The notes under the pieces are model-generated. The model saw only the letters and a program-made list of their open reading frames with translations, was not told the DNA's origin and searched no databases. Positions 38,066-45,995 of a DNA stretch of 64,000 nucleotides are shown one piece after another. The translations under genes were made by a program, and so were the position numbers. Every line of letters starts with the position of its first letter. The stretch's first letter is position 1. The DNA lies in NCBI RefSeq assembly GCF_003952525.1, contig NZ_CP034451.1, positions 806,001 through 870,000 of the forward strand. Direction: 5' to 3'. Source of the DNA: Mesorhizobium sp. M3A.F.Ca.ET.080.04.2.1 (lineage in GTDB: Bacteria > Pseudomonadota > Alphaproteobacteria > Rhizobiales > Rhizobiaceae).

Positions 38066-38731
38066 TCAGGCTGCCGAGACTTTCAACTGCGGAACGACCC
38101 GATCGCGAATGAACGGCACCTGCCTACCCCGCTTCACAAGCAGCGAGTGACCGATCCCGAGTATCTTGCGCACGCTCGCCAGCGCCGCTTCGTTCACCTC
38201 GATGTAGGCGACGATGTACCATTCGCCGTTTTCTTCCCTGGCCATGCCCAGCGGTTCGGCGTGCCATTTGAGCGCGCTGTGGTGGGGCATGAAGTAGGTT
38301 TCCTGGACGCCGCCGACGGCGCCCAGGCCCTCGTCGAGCGCGTATTCCATCACCGCGCAGCAGAGCTGTGTCAGCGTGCCACGCAGCCCGGTCGCGCGCT
38401 TGTCGGGAACGACGAAGGTGCGGGTCCATTCGGCCCAGTCGGGGCGCCGCGGGACGCCCGACTTCTCACACATATGAGGAAAAACCTCCGAGACCATGTG
38501 CGGCTCGCTCGTTGGGATTAGTCGAGCCGAGGTCACGACGCGCCCGTCTTCGATACCGAGCAAATAGGTTGCTGCATCCGTATCGAATTGGTCTAGTTCA
38601 CGACCATCTGGGCTCGGAGGGCGCCAATGTTTCTGATGCACGAAAAAATCGTGCCGGCGGCGCAAAAACTCGTCGAATTCCTTTTCGTAGAGATGCTTGT
38701 TATGCGCATTGACGACATGAGCCGCAATCAT
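38066..38731 (-). CDS. Acyl-homoserine-lactone synthase (LuxI family)
   Basis: 221 residues. It makes N-acyl-homoserine lactone from SAM and an acyl donor. Family residues are visible in order: RRRHDFFVHQKHW with Arg, Phe and Trp, the acidic residues in FDTDAATYLL, and the Arg of VVTSARLIPT. WAEWTRTFVVPDKRA precedes the GNAT-like core. The longer form and acyl specificity resemble other rhizobial synthases, but the acyl chain cannot be predicted. It lies downstream of the luxR gene on the same strand, with a lux box in the 83-base gap. Confidence 0.92.
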   Translation of the reverse strand: MIAAHVVNAHNKHLYEKEFDEFLRRRHDFFVHQKHWRPPSPDGRELDQFDTDAATYLLGIEDGRVVTSARLIPTSEPHMVSEVFPHMCEKSGVPRRPDWAEWTRTFVVPDKRATGLRGTLTQLCCAVMEYALDEGLGAVGGVQETYFMPHHSALKWHAEPLGMAREENGEWYIVAYIEVNEAALASVRKILGIGHSLLVKRGRQVPFIRDRVVPQLKVSAA

Positions 38732-38742
38732 CGCACGATCCC

Positions 38743-38762
38743 CCGATCGATCTTTGGGGGAT
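38743..38762. other. Short hairpin in the luxI leader
   Basis: ATCCCCC and GGGGGAT flank a short loop between the lux box and the luxI start. It would sit in the 5' untranslated part of luxI mRNA. A role in translation control is possible but unsupported. Confidence 0.35.
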
Positions 38763-38787
38763 GATTGCAGCGATGCTAAAATCGGTC

Positions 38788-38807
38788 ACCTGTCCGATCG
38801 GACAGTT
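38788..38807 (-). promoter_or_regulatory. lux box upstream of luxI
   Basis: Centred on the perfect 16-base palindrome CTGTCCGATCGGACAG (38790-38805), extending to a 20-base dyad with one mismatch. It has the form of LuxR/TraR-type binding sites and lies 57-76 bases before the luxI start, between the luxR stop and luxI. It probably gives autoinduction of luxI. Confidence 0.75.
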
Positions 38808-38814
38808 GACGTAT

Positions 38815-39534
38815 TCAGGGGTGAATCAGGCGCCGGCGCACGGCCTCGACGACCGCCTGCGTAGTGGTGGCGACGCCGAAAGCCTCGCGGGCCCGCGCTG
38901 CGTGCCATTTGACCGTGCGCTCGGTGAGGCCGAGGATTTGCGAGGTCTCGGACGAGGTCTTGCCGGCGGCAGCCCACAGCAGCACCTCTCTTTCCCGATC
39001 GGTGAGCGGGCTCTCGCCATCTTCGTCATGGGAAAGAGCCTGGATGGTCATGCCGGCATATACTGCCATCGTCACCAACTGCCCCTGCTCGCGCTGCGAC
39101 AGCTTGCAGGACTTGGCTGAAGAGGCGAACGACAGCACCGATTGCCAGTGATGGACGCTCAGCATCGGCACGGCAAAGCCGCTCCAGATGCCGAACTCGG
39201 TCGCCTCGCCCGCAACCCGCCGCGAGGCTTCCGTGTCGGACCACTTACCCGGAACTTCCGACCAGAGGAACGGCTTCAGCGTCTTTGCCGAATAGATACA
39301 CACGCCATCCACGGCGGCGTGCTCGGCCTCAACATAACGTTCGAACCAGCCTGCGGGCCAGCCATTCAATTCCACCATCGGGGCGAGCTTCTGCCCGCCC
39401 AGAGGGACGCCGCTCAAGATGAGATGTTCGAATCCAAGATTTCTTACTGTCTCGAGCAGATCGCTCAAGAGCGGCCCTGTAGCCGTGTGCTTCCTGCATC
39501 GCTCAACGAAGTCGAATACGTCTGAATCGATCAT
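38815..39534 (-). CDS. LuxR-family quorum-sensing regulator
   Basis: 239 residues. The N-terminal autoinducer-binding domain includes WPAGWFERYVEAEHAAVDGV, with the usual Trp, Tyr and Asp ligand residues, and FGIWSGFAVPM. The C-terminal GerE helix-turn-helix is LTDREREVLLWAAAGKTSSETSQILGLTERTVKWH. It should bind the lactone made by the adjacent synthase and act at the lux box between the two genes. The 247 bases upstream of it (39535-39781) are AT-richer and hold no clear second lux box. Confidence 0.92.
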   Translation of the reverse strand: MIDSDVFDFVERCRKHTATGPLLSDLLETVRNLGFEHLILSGVPLGGQKLAPMVELNGWPAGWFERYVEAEHAAVDGVCIYSAKTLKPFLWSEVPGKWSDTEASRRVAGEATEFGIWSGFAVPMLSVHHWQSVLSFASSAKSCKLSQREQGQLVTMAVYAGMTIQALSHDEDGESPLTDREREVLLWAAAGKTSSETSQILGLTERTVKWHAARAREAFGVATTTQAVVEAVRRRLIHP

Positions 39535-39781
39535 GCCAGAGACCCCAACTCCCGCACGGCCGTTTATAACTCATTTTAGGCAAGTCCAATATGAAAAAGC
39601 CCGGGTCATATGAGCGCAATGCGCAGCCAGGCAGTATTTCCGAAGCCGCCTGTCAAACCATCATATTAGCAATAAACGATGTGTTAATATGTGTGATGCA
39701 GCCTTGCTGATCGGGAACCGATCCCGATCGACGATCCGGCCCAGAAGTGCCGCGACGTCCGACCGATGCGGAGCAAAACGC

Positions 39782-40015
39782 ATGAGTGTCGAAACAGCAC
39801 TGGCGCAGTTGCTGCGCATGATGCATAGCCGCGCGCTGAACTTGGCGACCTTGCCGGACGACGAGAGAGATCCGCACTACGACCGCATTCGCCTGTCGTG
39901 CTGCGGTGCTGCCGAGCAGATCGGGCAAAGCCCGGATAAGGCAGCCCTGACGGCAAACAGCATGGTTGAATTCACCCGCGCAATGGTGGGGATCATCGAG
40001 GCAGGCCGCGGGTAA
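39782..40015 (+). CDS. Hypothetical 77-residue protein
   Basis: ATG at 39782 with GGAG eight bases upstream. Starts MSVETALAQLLRMMHSRALN; the middle carries LPDDERDPHYDRIRLSCCGAAEQ. Helical overall, with no family recognised. It is divergent from luxR and convergent with nasA. Confidence 0.6.
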   Translation: MSVETALAQLLRMMHSRALNLATLPDDERDPHYDRIRLSCCGAAEQIGQSPDKAALTANSMVEFTRAMVGIIEAGRG

Positions 40016-40081
40016 GAGGCCGGTCGCATCTGAGTGACGGTTGGCCAGTCGCAGCGGGCCGCGCAAGTCCGGCGATGCCAC

Positions 40082-42970
40082 TCACTCCGCAGCCTGCACC
40101 CTGTTTGCCGCGATGATCGCGCGGATTTCGGCGCGGCAGGAGCCGCAATTGGTGCCGGCCTTGAGCGTCTCGCCGATGGCTTCCACGGTTCCGCAGCCCG
40201 CCCTCACAGCGGCCGCCATCTGGTTGGCGCCGATGCCGAAGCAGGAGCAGACGGTGGCGCCGGGATCAGGCCTGTCGGCGCCGGCGCGACCGGCAACGAT
40301 GCGGAAGCGCTGACGCTGGCCGGCATGCGCAATGCCGAGTTGATCGGCCGCCCAGCCGCGCGACACCGCGACCGGACCGGGTGCGACGAACAGCGCGCCG
40401 GCTAGATGCTCGCCCTCGAAGACAGCTATGCGGTGCTGGCCGGCATCGCGGTCGTGATAGGCGAGCGTCTCGGCATGCGGCAGGCTTCCGAACAGCGACC
40501 TGGCAAAGGCCGCCCAGTCGGTGTTGTCTTCGGCAAAAGCCAGTTCGACCCGCCAGCCGCCCTGGCAACGGGCGACGACCCAATAGTCGGCGGCGATCTG
40601 CTCCGGGCGCTGCCGCAGCACGGCAAAGCCAAAAGCCTTGGCCGCGAATTTCTCGATGCGCACAGCGACATGTTTCAGCGCCGGCTGGCCGGAGATGGGG
40701 TCCGTCAGTGGCGCGGTCAGCGTGTCAAGCCTGCCCCTGGCGGCGAACTGATCGGTCCAATGCATCGGCGCGAAGACGCTGCCGCGGCGCTGGCGTGTCG
40801 TGACCAGGGCGCGCACCAGCACCTCGCCGCGCGCGCTCGACAGGCGCACGATGTCGGCGTCGCCGATGCCGTGGACCCGAGCATCGTCGGGATGGATTTC
40901 GACAAAGGGTTCGGCGATGTGCTGCGACAGGCGCGGGCTTTTGCCGGTGCGCGTCATCGTGTGCCAATGGTCGCGGATGCGCCCGGTGTTGAGGATGAGC
41001 GGGAATTCGGGGCTGGTGCGGGTTTCGGTCGCGACGCGGGTGGGGATGAAGCGGGCTTTGCGGTCGGGCGTGTAGAAGTGGCCGTCGGCGAAGAAGCGGA
41101 TGGATTGGTGTCCTCTCGCCCCGCGCCGCTCCGGCTGAGGTCGAGCTTGAATACCCCCTTCGGGCTGAACTCGCGCTTGAACACCCCCCTCTGTCCTGCC
41201 GGACATCTCCCCCTCAAGGGGGGAGATTGGCAGCTTCGCCCTTGGCGCCGGTCCTGCTGCGTTTGAGATTGGCGAAGGCCGCGGCGACAGCTGATCTCCC
41301 CCCTTGAGGGGGAGATGGCCGGCAGGCCAGAGGGGGGCGCCTCGGCTCGGCGCTGGCCACTGGAACGGTGCAAGGGTCTCATAGGCTTGGGCATCGACAC
41401 CGCCATAACCACCAATGTCGAAATCCCGCGCGCCATCGTTCTCGAATCCCGAAAGCGTGGCGTGCTCGGCGAAGATCGCGCCCGGCGTCTCATGCCCAAA
41501 TGCCTCGCCAAAGCCCATCCGCCGCGCCACTTCGGCGATGATCCACCAATCGTGCCGCGCCTCACCCGGCGAGGCCAGGAACGGCCGCTGGCGCGAGATG
41601 CGGCGCTCGGAGTTGGTGACGGTGCCGTCCTTCTCGCCCCAGGCGGTGGCCGGCAGACGGACATTGGCGTGGCGAACGGTGTCGGTATGTTCCAGAACGT
41701 CGGACACGACGACGAAAGGGCAGGCCTTGATCGCGGCTTGCACAGTGTCTGCATCCGGCATCGAATCAACCGGGTTGGTGGCCATGATCCACAGGGCCTT
41801 GATGCGCCCGTCGGCGACAGCCTTGAACATGTCGACCGCCTTCAGGCCGGGCCGCTCGGGAACCGTCGGCGAATTCCAGAAGCGGCGCACGCGCGCTCGA
41901 TGCGCCGGGTTCTCGATCTCCATATGGGCGGCGAGCATGTTGGCCAGGCCTCCGACCTCGCGGCCGCCCATGGCGTTGGGCTGTCCGGTGACCGAGAACG
42001 GCCCTGCCCCCGGTTTGCCGATGCGGCCGGTGGCAAGATGGCAATTGATGATGGCGTTGACCTTGTCGGTGCCCTGCGACGACTGGTTGACGCCCTGGCT
42101 GTAGACGGTGACGGTCTTTTGCGTCGCTGCGAACAGTTCGTAAAACTGCAGAAGCTCGTCTTCGCCAAGGCCCGTCGCAGCGGCGATGCAGGCAAGATCG
42201 AGCGTTTCTGCCGCTGCCAGGGTTTCGCGGAAACCCGAAGTATGCGTGGCGATGTAGGCGCGATCGAGCGCATCGTTCCTGGCGAGATAAGCCAGCAGGC
42301 CCGAGAACAGGGCAGTGTCACCATCGGGCGCGATCGCCAGGTGAAGGTCGGCGATGTCGGCGGTCATGGTGCGGCGCGGATCGACCAGCACGATCTTCAT
42401 GTCCGGGCGCTTCTCGCGCGCCGCGGCGATGCGCTGATAGAGCACGGGATGGCACCAGGCCAGATTGGAGCCGACCAGGACGATGAGATCGGCAAGCTCC
42501 AGGTCCTCATAGCAGCCGGGCACCGTATCGGAACCGAAGGCGCGGCGATGGCCGGCGACCGAGGAGGCCATGCAGAGCCGCGAATTGGTGTCGATGTTGG
42601 CTGAGCCGACGAAGCCTTTCATCAGCTTGTTGGCGAGGTAATAGTCTTCCGTCAGCAATTGGCCCGAGACGTAGAAGGCGACCGCGTCCGGCCCGTGCTC
42701 GGCAATGGTGCGCGAGAAGGTGGAGGCGACGCGGTCGAGCGCCTCATCCCAACCGACGCGGTGCCCTTCGATTTCGGGATAGAGCAGCCGGCCGTCGAGC
42801 CCGATCGTCTCAGCGAGCGCCGAGCCCTTGGAGCAGAGCCGGCCGAAATTCGCCGGATGGTCGGGATCGCCGCGGACGCTCACCTCGCCGTCCGCTGCGA
42901 CCTTGGCCAGCACGCCGCAACCCACCCCGCAATAGGGGCAGGTGGTCCTCACCTCGCGCGCTTCGTTCAT
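40082..42970 (-). CDS. nasA: Assimilatory nitrate reductase, catalytic subunit
   Basis: About 962 residues. It reduces nitrate to nitrite in the cytosol. The N-terminal [4Fe-4S] site CPYCGVGCG is present, then the molybdopterin domains (MASSVAGHRRAFGSD, VYSQGVNQSSQGTDKVNAIINCH). The dinucleotide-binding domain follows (RIRDHWHTMTRTGKSPRLSQH), and a BFD-like [2Fe-2S] domain at the C-terminus has CSCFGIGANQ and NCGSCRAEI. Between residues about 541 and 624 there is an extra proline- and glycine-rich stretch encoded by a palindromic repeat (see repeat copy 2), which makes the protein longer than usual. ATG 42970 is chosen over the GTG at 42985. Last gene of the nas operon. Confidence 0.93.
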   Translation of the reverse strand: MNEAREVRTTCPYCGVGCGVLAKVAADGEVSVRGDPDHPANFGRLCSKGSALAETIGLDGRLLYPEIEGHRVGWDEALDRVASTFSRTIAEHGPDAVAFYVSGQLLTEDYYLANKLMKGFVGSANIDTNSRLCMASSVAGHRRAFGSDTVPGCYEDLELADLIVLVGSNLAWCHPVLYQRIAAAREKRPDMKIVLVDPRRTMTADIADLHLAIAPDGDTALFSGLLAYLARNDALDRAYIATHTSGFRETLAAAETLDLACIAAATGLGEDELLQFYELFAATQKTVTVYSQGVNQSSQGTDKVNAIINCHLATGRIGKPGAGPFSVTGQPNAMGGREVGGLANMLAAHMEIENPAHRARVRRFWNSPTVPERPGLKAVDMFKAVADGRIKALWIMATNPVDSMPDADTVQAAIKACPFVVVSDVLEHTDTVRHANVRLPATAWGEKDGTVTNSERRISRQRPFLASPGEARHDWWIIAEVARRMGFGEAFGHETPGAIFAEHATLSGFENDGARDFDIGGYGGVDAQAYETLAPFQWPAPSRGAPLWPAGHLPLKGGDQLSPRPSPISNAAGPAPRAKLPISPLEGEMSGRTEGGVQARVQPEGGIQARPQPERRGARGHQSIRFFADGHFYTPDRKARFIPTRVATETRTSPEFPLILNTGRIRDHWHTMTRTGKSPRLSQHIAEPFVEIHPDDARVHGIGDADIVRLSSARGEVLVRALVTTRQRRGSVFAPMHWTDQFAARGRLDTLTAPLTDPISGQPALKHVAVRIEKFAAKAFGFAVLRQRPEQIAADYWVVARCQGGWRVELAFAEDNTDWAAFARSLFGSLPHAETLAYHDRDAGQHRIAVFEGEHLAGALFVAPGPVAVSRGWAADQLGIAHAGQRQRFRIVAGRAGADRPDPGATVCSCFGIGANQMAAAVRAGCGTVEAIGETLKAGTNCGSCRAEIRAIIAANRVQAAE
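41183..41338. repeat. Palindromic repeat family A, copy 2, inside nasA
   Basis: The arms CCCCCCTCTGTCCTGCC and GGCCAGAGGGGGGCG enclose CTCCCCC/GGGGGAG hairpins as in copies 1 and 3. The nasA frame stays open through the whole element, giving residues about 545-596. Next to it (41100-41182) short tandem repeats encode VQARVQPEGG and IQARPQPE. Confidence 0.85.
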
Positions 42971-42974
42971 GATT

Positions 42975-43304
42975 TCAGGCAGCACGGCTGGCCAGCGCTT
43001 CGAGCGCGATGAACAACCGCTCGCCTTCCCGCTTCACCGGAATGGTGCGCACCGCGCCTTCATCGGCGCCAAGCGCCTTGCCCGTCTCCAGCGAGATCAC
43101 CCAATTGTGCAGCGGACAGGTCACCGCCGCGCCATGGACAATGCCCTGGCTGAGCGGCCCACCCTTGTGCGGACAATGATCCTCGATGGCGAAGACCTGG
43201 TCCTCCGCGGTGCGGAAGACGGCGATCTTGCCTTGCGGTGTCGCGACGCAGCGGGCGCCACGGCGCGGAATGTCGGTGATGGTGCCGATCGCGATCCAGG
43301 TCAT
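42975..43304 (-). CDS. nirD: Nitrite reductase small subunit NirD
   Basis: 109 residues with a Rieske-type fold. CVATPQGKIAVFRTAEDQVFAI leads to the cluster motifs CPHKGGPLSQG and CPLHNWVISL (Cys-x-His and Cys-x2-His). NirD partners the large subunit NirB in NADH-dependent reduction of nitrite to ammonia. It lies five bases before nasA and 220 bases after nirB; repeat copy 3 fills that gap. Confidence 0.95.
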   Translation of the reverse strand: MTWIAIGTITDIPRRGARCVATPQGKIAVFRTAEDQVFAIEDHCPHKGGPLSQGIVHGAAVTCPLHNWVISLETGKALGADEGAVRTIPVKREGERLFIALEALASRAA

Positions 43305-43345
43305 TGGATGGCTCCCGCCTTCGCTTGAGAGGAAATCGCCCAGGC

Positions 43346-43502
43346 ACCCCCCTCTGTCCTGCCGGACATCTCACCCGCAAGGGGGGAGATTGGCAGCTTC
43401 GGTGACGGCGCCTTTCTTTCAACGTTGGCGATTGGCGAAGGCCCTTGTGGCATCCGATCTCCCCCCTTGCGGGGGAGATGGCCGGCAGGCCAGAGGGGGG
43501 TG
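43346..43502. repeat. Palindromic repeat family A, copy 3, between nirB and nirD
   Basis: Same element as at 7865 and 41183: ACCCCCCTCTGTCCTGCC at one end and GGCCAGAGGGGGGT at the other. It lies inside the nas operon in the nirB-nirD gap and will be transcribed as a long hairpin, possibly affecting mRNA stability. Confidence 0.85.
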
Positions 43503-43524
43503 TGAAGGAACGCTTCCATCGGCC

Positions 43525-45975
43525 CTACTCCGCCGCCTCGGCGAACCCGACCGAAGCCAGCGGCCGGAATTCGTGCTTGTCCTTGCCGGAGACGCGCTCC
43601 GACCACGGGTCGACCTGGGCGAATTTTTGGCTGAAGACGAAGCGCTCGTAATAGGCCGTGCGCTTCTCGCCGTCCTCCATGATCTGGCGCCTGATCTCGT
43701 CGATGCCGACGCGCTTGGCCCATTTGTAGATGCGCTCGAGATAGCGGGCCTGCTCGCGGTACATCTGCGTCAGCGCCACGATATGCTCCAGCGCCTCGTC
43801 CTCGGTCTTCACCAGCCCGAGCACCTCGGTGCCCTTGATGTCGAGGCCGGCAGCACCCGCGAAGTGGATCTCGTAGCCGGAATCGACACAGATCACGCCG
43901 ACATCCTTGCAGGTCGCCTCGGCGCAGTTTCTCGGACAGCCCGACACCGCCATCTTGACCTTGGCCGGCGTCCACGAGCCCCACATGAACTTCTCGATGC
44001 GCACGCCCAGCCCGGTCGAGTCCTGGGTGCCGAAGCGGCACCAGTCGGAACCGACGCAGGTCTTCACCGTGCGCAGGCCCTTGGCATAGGCGTGGCCGGA
44101 GACGAAGCCTGCCTGGCCGAGATCGGCCCACACCGCCGGCAGGTCCTCCTTGCGGATGCCCAGCATATCGATGCGCTGGCCGCCGGTCACCTTGACCATC
44201 GGGATCTCGAACTTGTCGACGACATCGGCGATGGCGCGGAGTTCCGCGGCGCTGGTGACGCCACCCCACATGCGCGGCACCACCGAATAGGTGCCGTCCT
44301 TCTGGATGTTGGCGTGCACACGCTCGTTGATGAAGCGCGACTGGTAGTCGTCGGCGTATTCGTCCGGCCAGTCGCAGACGAGGTAATAGTTGAGCGCCGG
44401 CCGGCATTTGGCGCAGCCGCAGGAGGTCTTCCATTCCAGCTCCTGCATCACGGCCGGAATGGTCTTCAATCCCTTGGCCTTGATCAGCCGGCGCACCTCG
44501 TCATGGCCGAGCGCAGTGCAGGAGCACATGGGCTGCACGGCGGCCGGGTTGTAAGTGTCGCCGAGGGTAAGCACCATCAGCTTCTCGACCAGCCCGGTGC
44601 AGGAGCCGCAGGAGGCGGACGCCTTCGTGTGAGCGCGCACGTCGTCCAGCGAGGTCAGGCCCTTGCTGGTGATGGCACCGGTGATCTTGCTCTTGCAGAC
44701 GCCGTTGCAGCCGCAGATTTCCGCATCATCCGGTAAGGCTGCAACGGCCGCCATAGGGTCCAGGGGGGCACCCCCCTGGTAGGACTGGCCGAAGATCAAT
44801 GTGTCGCGCATCCCGGAAATGTCGGTCTGCTTCTTCTTGAGGTCGTTGAACCAGGCGCCGTCGGCGGTCTCGCCATAGAGCACGGTGCCGATAATGCGAT
44901 CGTCCTTCAGCACAAGGCGCTTGTAGACGCCGGCCGAGGCGTCGCGCAGCACGATTTCCTGGCGGTCGTCGCCATCTGCGAAATCGCCCAGCGAGAAGAG
45001 CTCGATGCCGGTGACCTTGAGCTTGGTCGGCGTGTCGGAATGCACGAACGCCGCCGTCTCGTCGCCGGCAAGCTGCGAGGCCGCAACGCGCGCCATCTCA
45101 TAGAGCGGCGCCACCAGGCCGTAGACCATGCCGTTGACCTCGGCGCATTCGCCGAGCGCGAAGATGTCGGGATCGTTGCTGCGCATGCCGGCATCGACGA
45201 CGATACCGCGGTTGACTGCAATGCCGGCCTCCTTGGCGAGCGCGGCGTTGGGCCGGATGCCGACCGCCATCACCACCAGCGTCGCCGGGATGATCGTGCC
45301 GTCGGCAAGCTCGACCTGCTCGACCTTGCCGTTGCCGATGATGGCCTGGGTGTTGGCCTTGGTGAGAACCTTGATGCCGCGCTCCTCGACGGCGCGCTGC
45401 AGGAGATAGCCGGCCGCCGGATCGAGCTGGCGCTCCATCAGCGTCGGCATGACATGCAGCACGGTGACGTCCATGCCCTGCGCCTTGAGGCCGGCAGCGG
45501 CCTCGAGCCCGAGCAGGCCGCCGCCGATGACGACAGCCTTGGCGCGCGACTGGGCGGCCAGCATCATTGCCCGGACGTCGTCGAGGTCGCGATAGGTCAG
45601 CACGCCCGGCAGATTGTTGCCGGGGACGGGAATGATGAACGGCACCGAGCCGGTGGCGATGACCAGCTTGTCGTAGGCTTCGGTCACGCCGTGGTCGGAG
45701 GTGACGGTCTTCGCCGCACGGTCGATGGCGACGATCTTGTGGCCCTTATAGAGCGTGATGCCGTGCTTGATGTACCAGCCGTCGCCATGAATGATGATCT
45801 CTTCATAGTCCTTCTCGCCCGACAGAACCGGCGACAGCATGATGCGGTCGTAGTTCACGCGCGGCTCGGCGTTGAAGATGGTGACCTGGTAGCGCCCGGG
45901 CGCCTTTTCCAGCAGATGCTCCAGCATGCGCCCGGGGGCCATGCCGTTGCCGATGATGACGAGTTTTTCTGTCAT
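43525..45975 (-). CDS. nirB: NADH-dependent nitrite reductase large subunit NirB
   Basis: 816 residues. Reduces nitrite to ammonium. The FAD/NAD domains start with KLVIIGNGMAPGRMLEHLL and include VVIGGGLLGLEAAAGL. BFD-like [2Fe-2S] motifs follow (CGCNGVCKSKI and SCGSCTGL; CSCTALGHDEV and SCGCAKC). The siroheme/[4Fe-4S] half carries DWCRFGTQDSTGLG and the CPRNCAEATCKD ligands. The ATG at 45975 (MTEKLVIIG) is the family start; the frame is open further upstream but only through the carrier gene. Second enzyme gene of the nas operon. Confidence 0.95.
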   Translation of the reverse strand: MTEKLVIIGNGMAPGRMLEHLLEKAPGRYQVTIFNAEPRVNYDRIMLSPVLSGEKDYEEIIIHGDGWYIKHGITLYKGHKIVAIDRAAKTVTSDHGVTEAYDKLVIATGSVPFIIPVPGNNLPGVLTYRDLDDVRAMMLAAQSRAKAVVIGGGLLGLEAAAGLKAQGMDVTVLHVMPTLMERQLDPAAGYLLQRAVEERGIKVLTKANTQAIIGNGKVEQVELADGTIIPATLVVMAVGIRPNAALAKEAGIAVNRGIVVDAGMRSNDPDIFALGECAEVNGMVYGLVAPLYEMARVAASQLAGDETAAFVHSDTPTKLKVTGIELFSLGDFADGDDRQEIVLRDASAGVYKRLVLKDDRIIGTVLYGETADGAWFNDLKKKQTDISGMRDTLIFGQSYQGGAPLDPMAAVAALPDDAEICGCNGVCKSKITGAITSKGLTSLDDVRAHTKASASCGSCTGLVEKLMVLTLGDTYNPAAVQPMCSCTALGHDEVRRLIKAKGLKTIPAVMQELEWKTSCGCAKCRPALNYYLVCDWPDEYADDYQSRFINERVHANIQKDGTYSVVPRMWGGVTSAAELRAIADVVDKFEIPMVKVTGGQRIDMLGIRKEDLPAVWADLGQAGFVSGHAYAKGLRTVKTCVGSDWCRFGTQDSTGLGVRIEKFMWGSWTPAKVKMAVSGCPRNCAEATCKDVGVICVDSGYEIHFAGAAGLDIKGTEVLGLVKTEDEALEHIVALTQMYREQARYLERIYKWAKRVGIDEIRRQIMEDGEKRTAYYERFVFSQKFAQVDPWSERVSGKDKHEFRPLASVGFAEAAE

Positions 45976-45995
45976 GTCGCTGATCCGCTCCGGTC

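Noticed and set aside
41315..42604. Plus-strand open frame of about 429 codons opposite nasA
   Set aside because: Antisense shadow of nasA and the repeat; no recognisable protein features.
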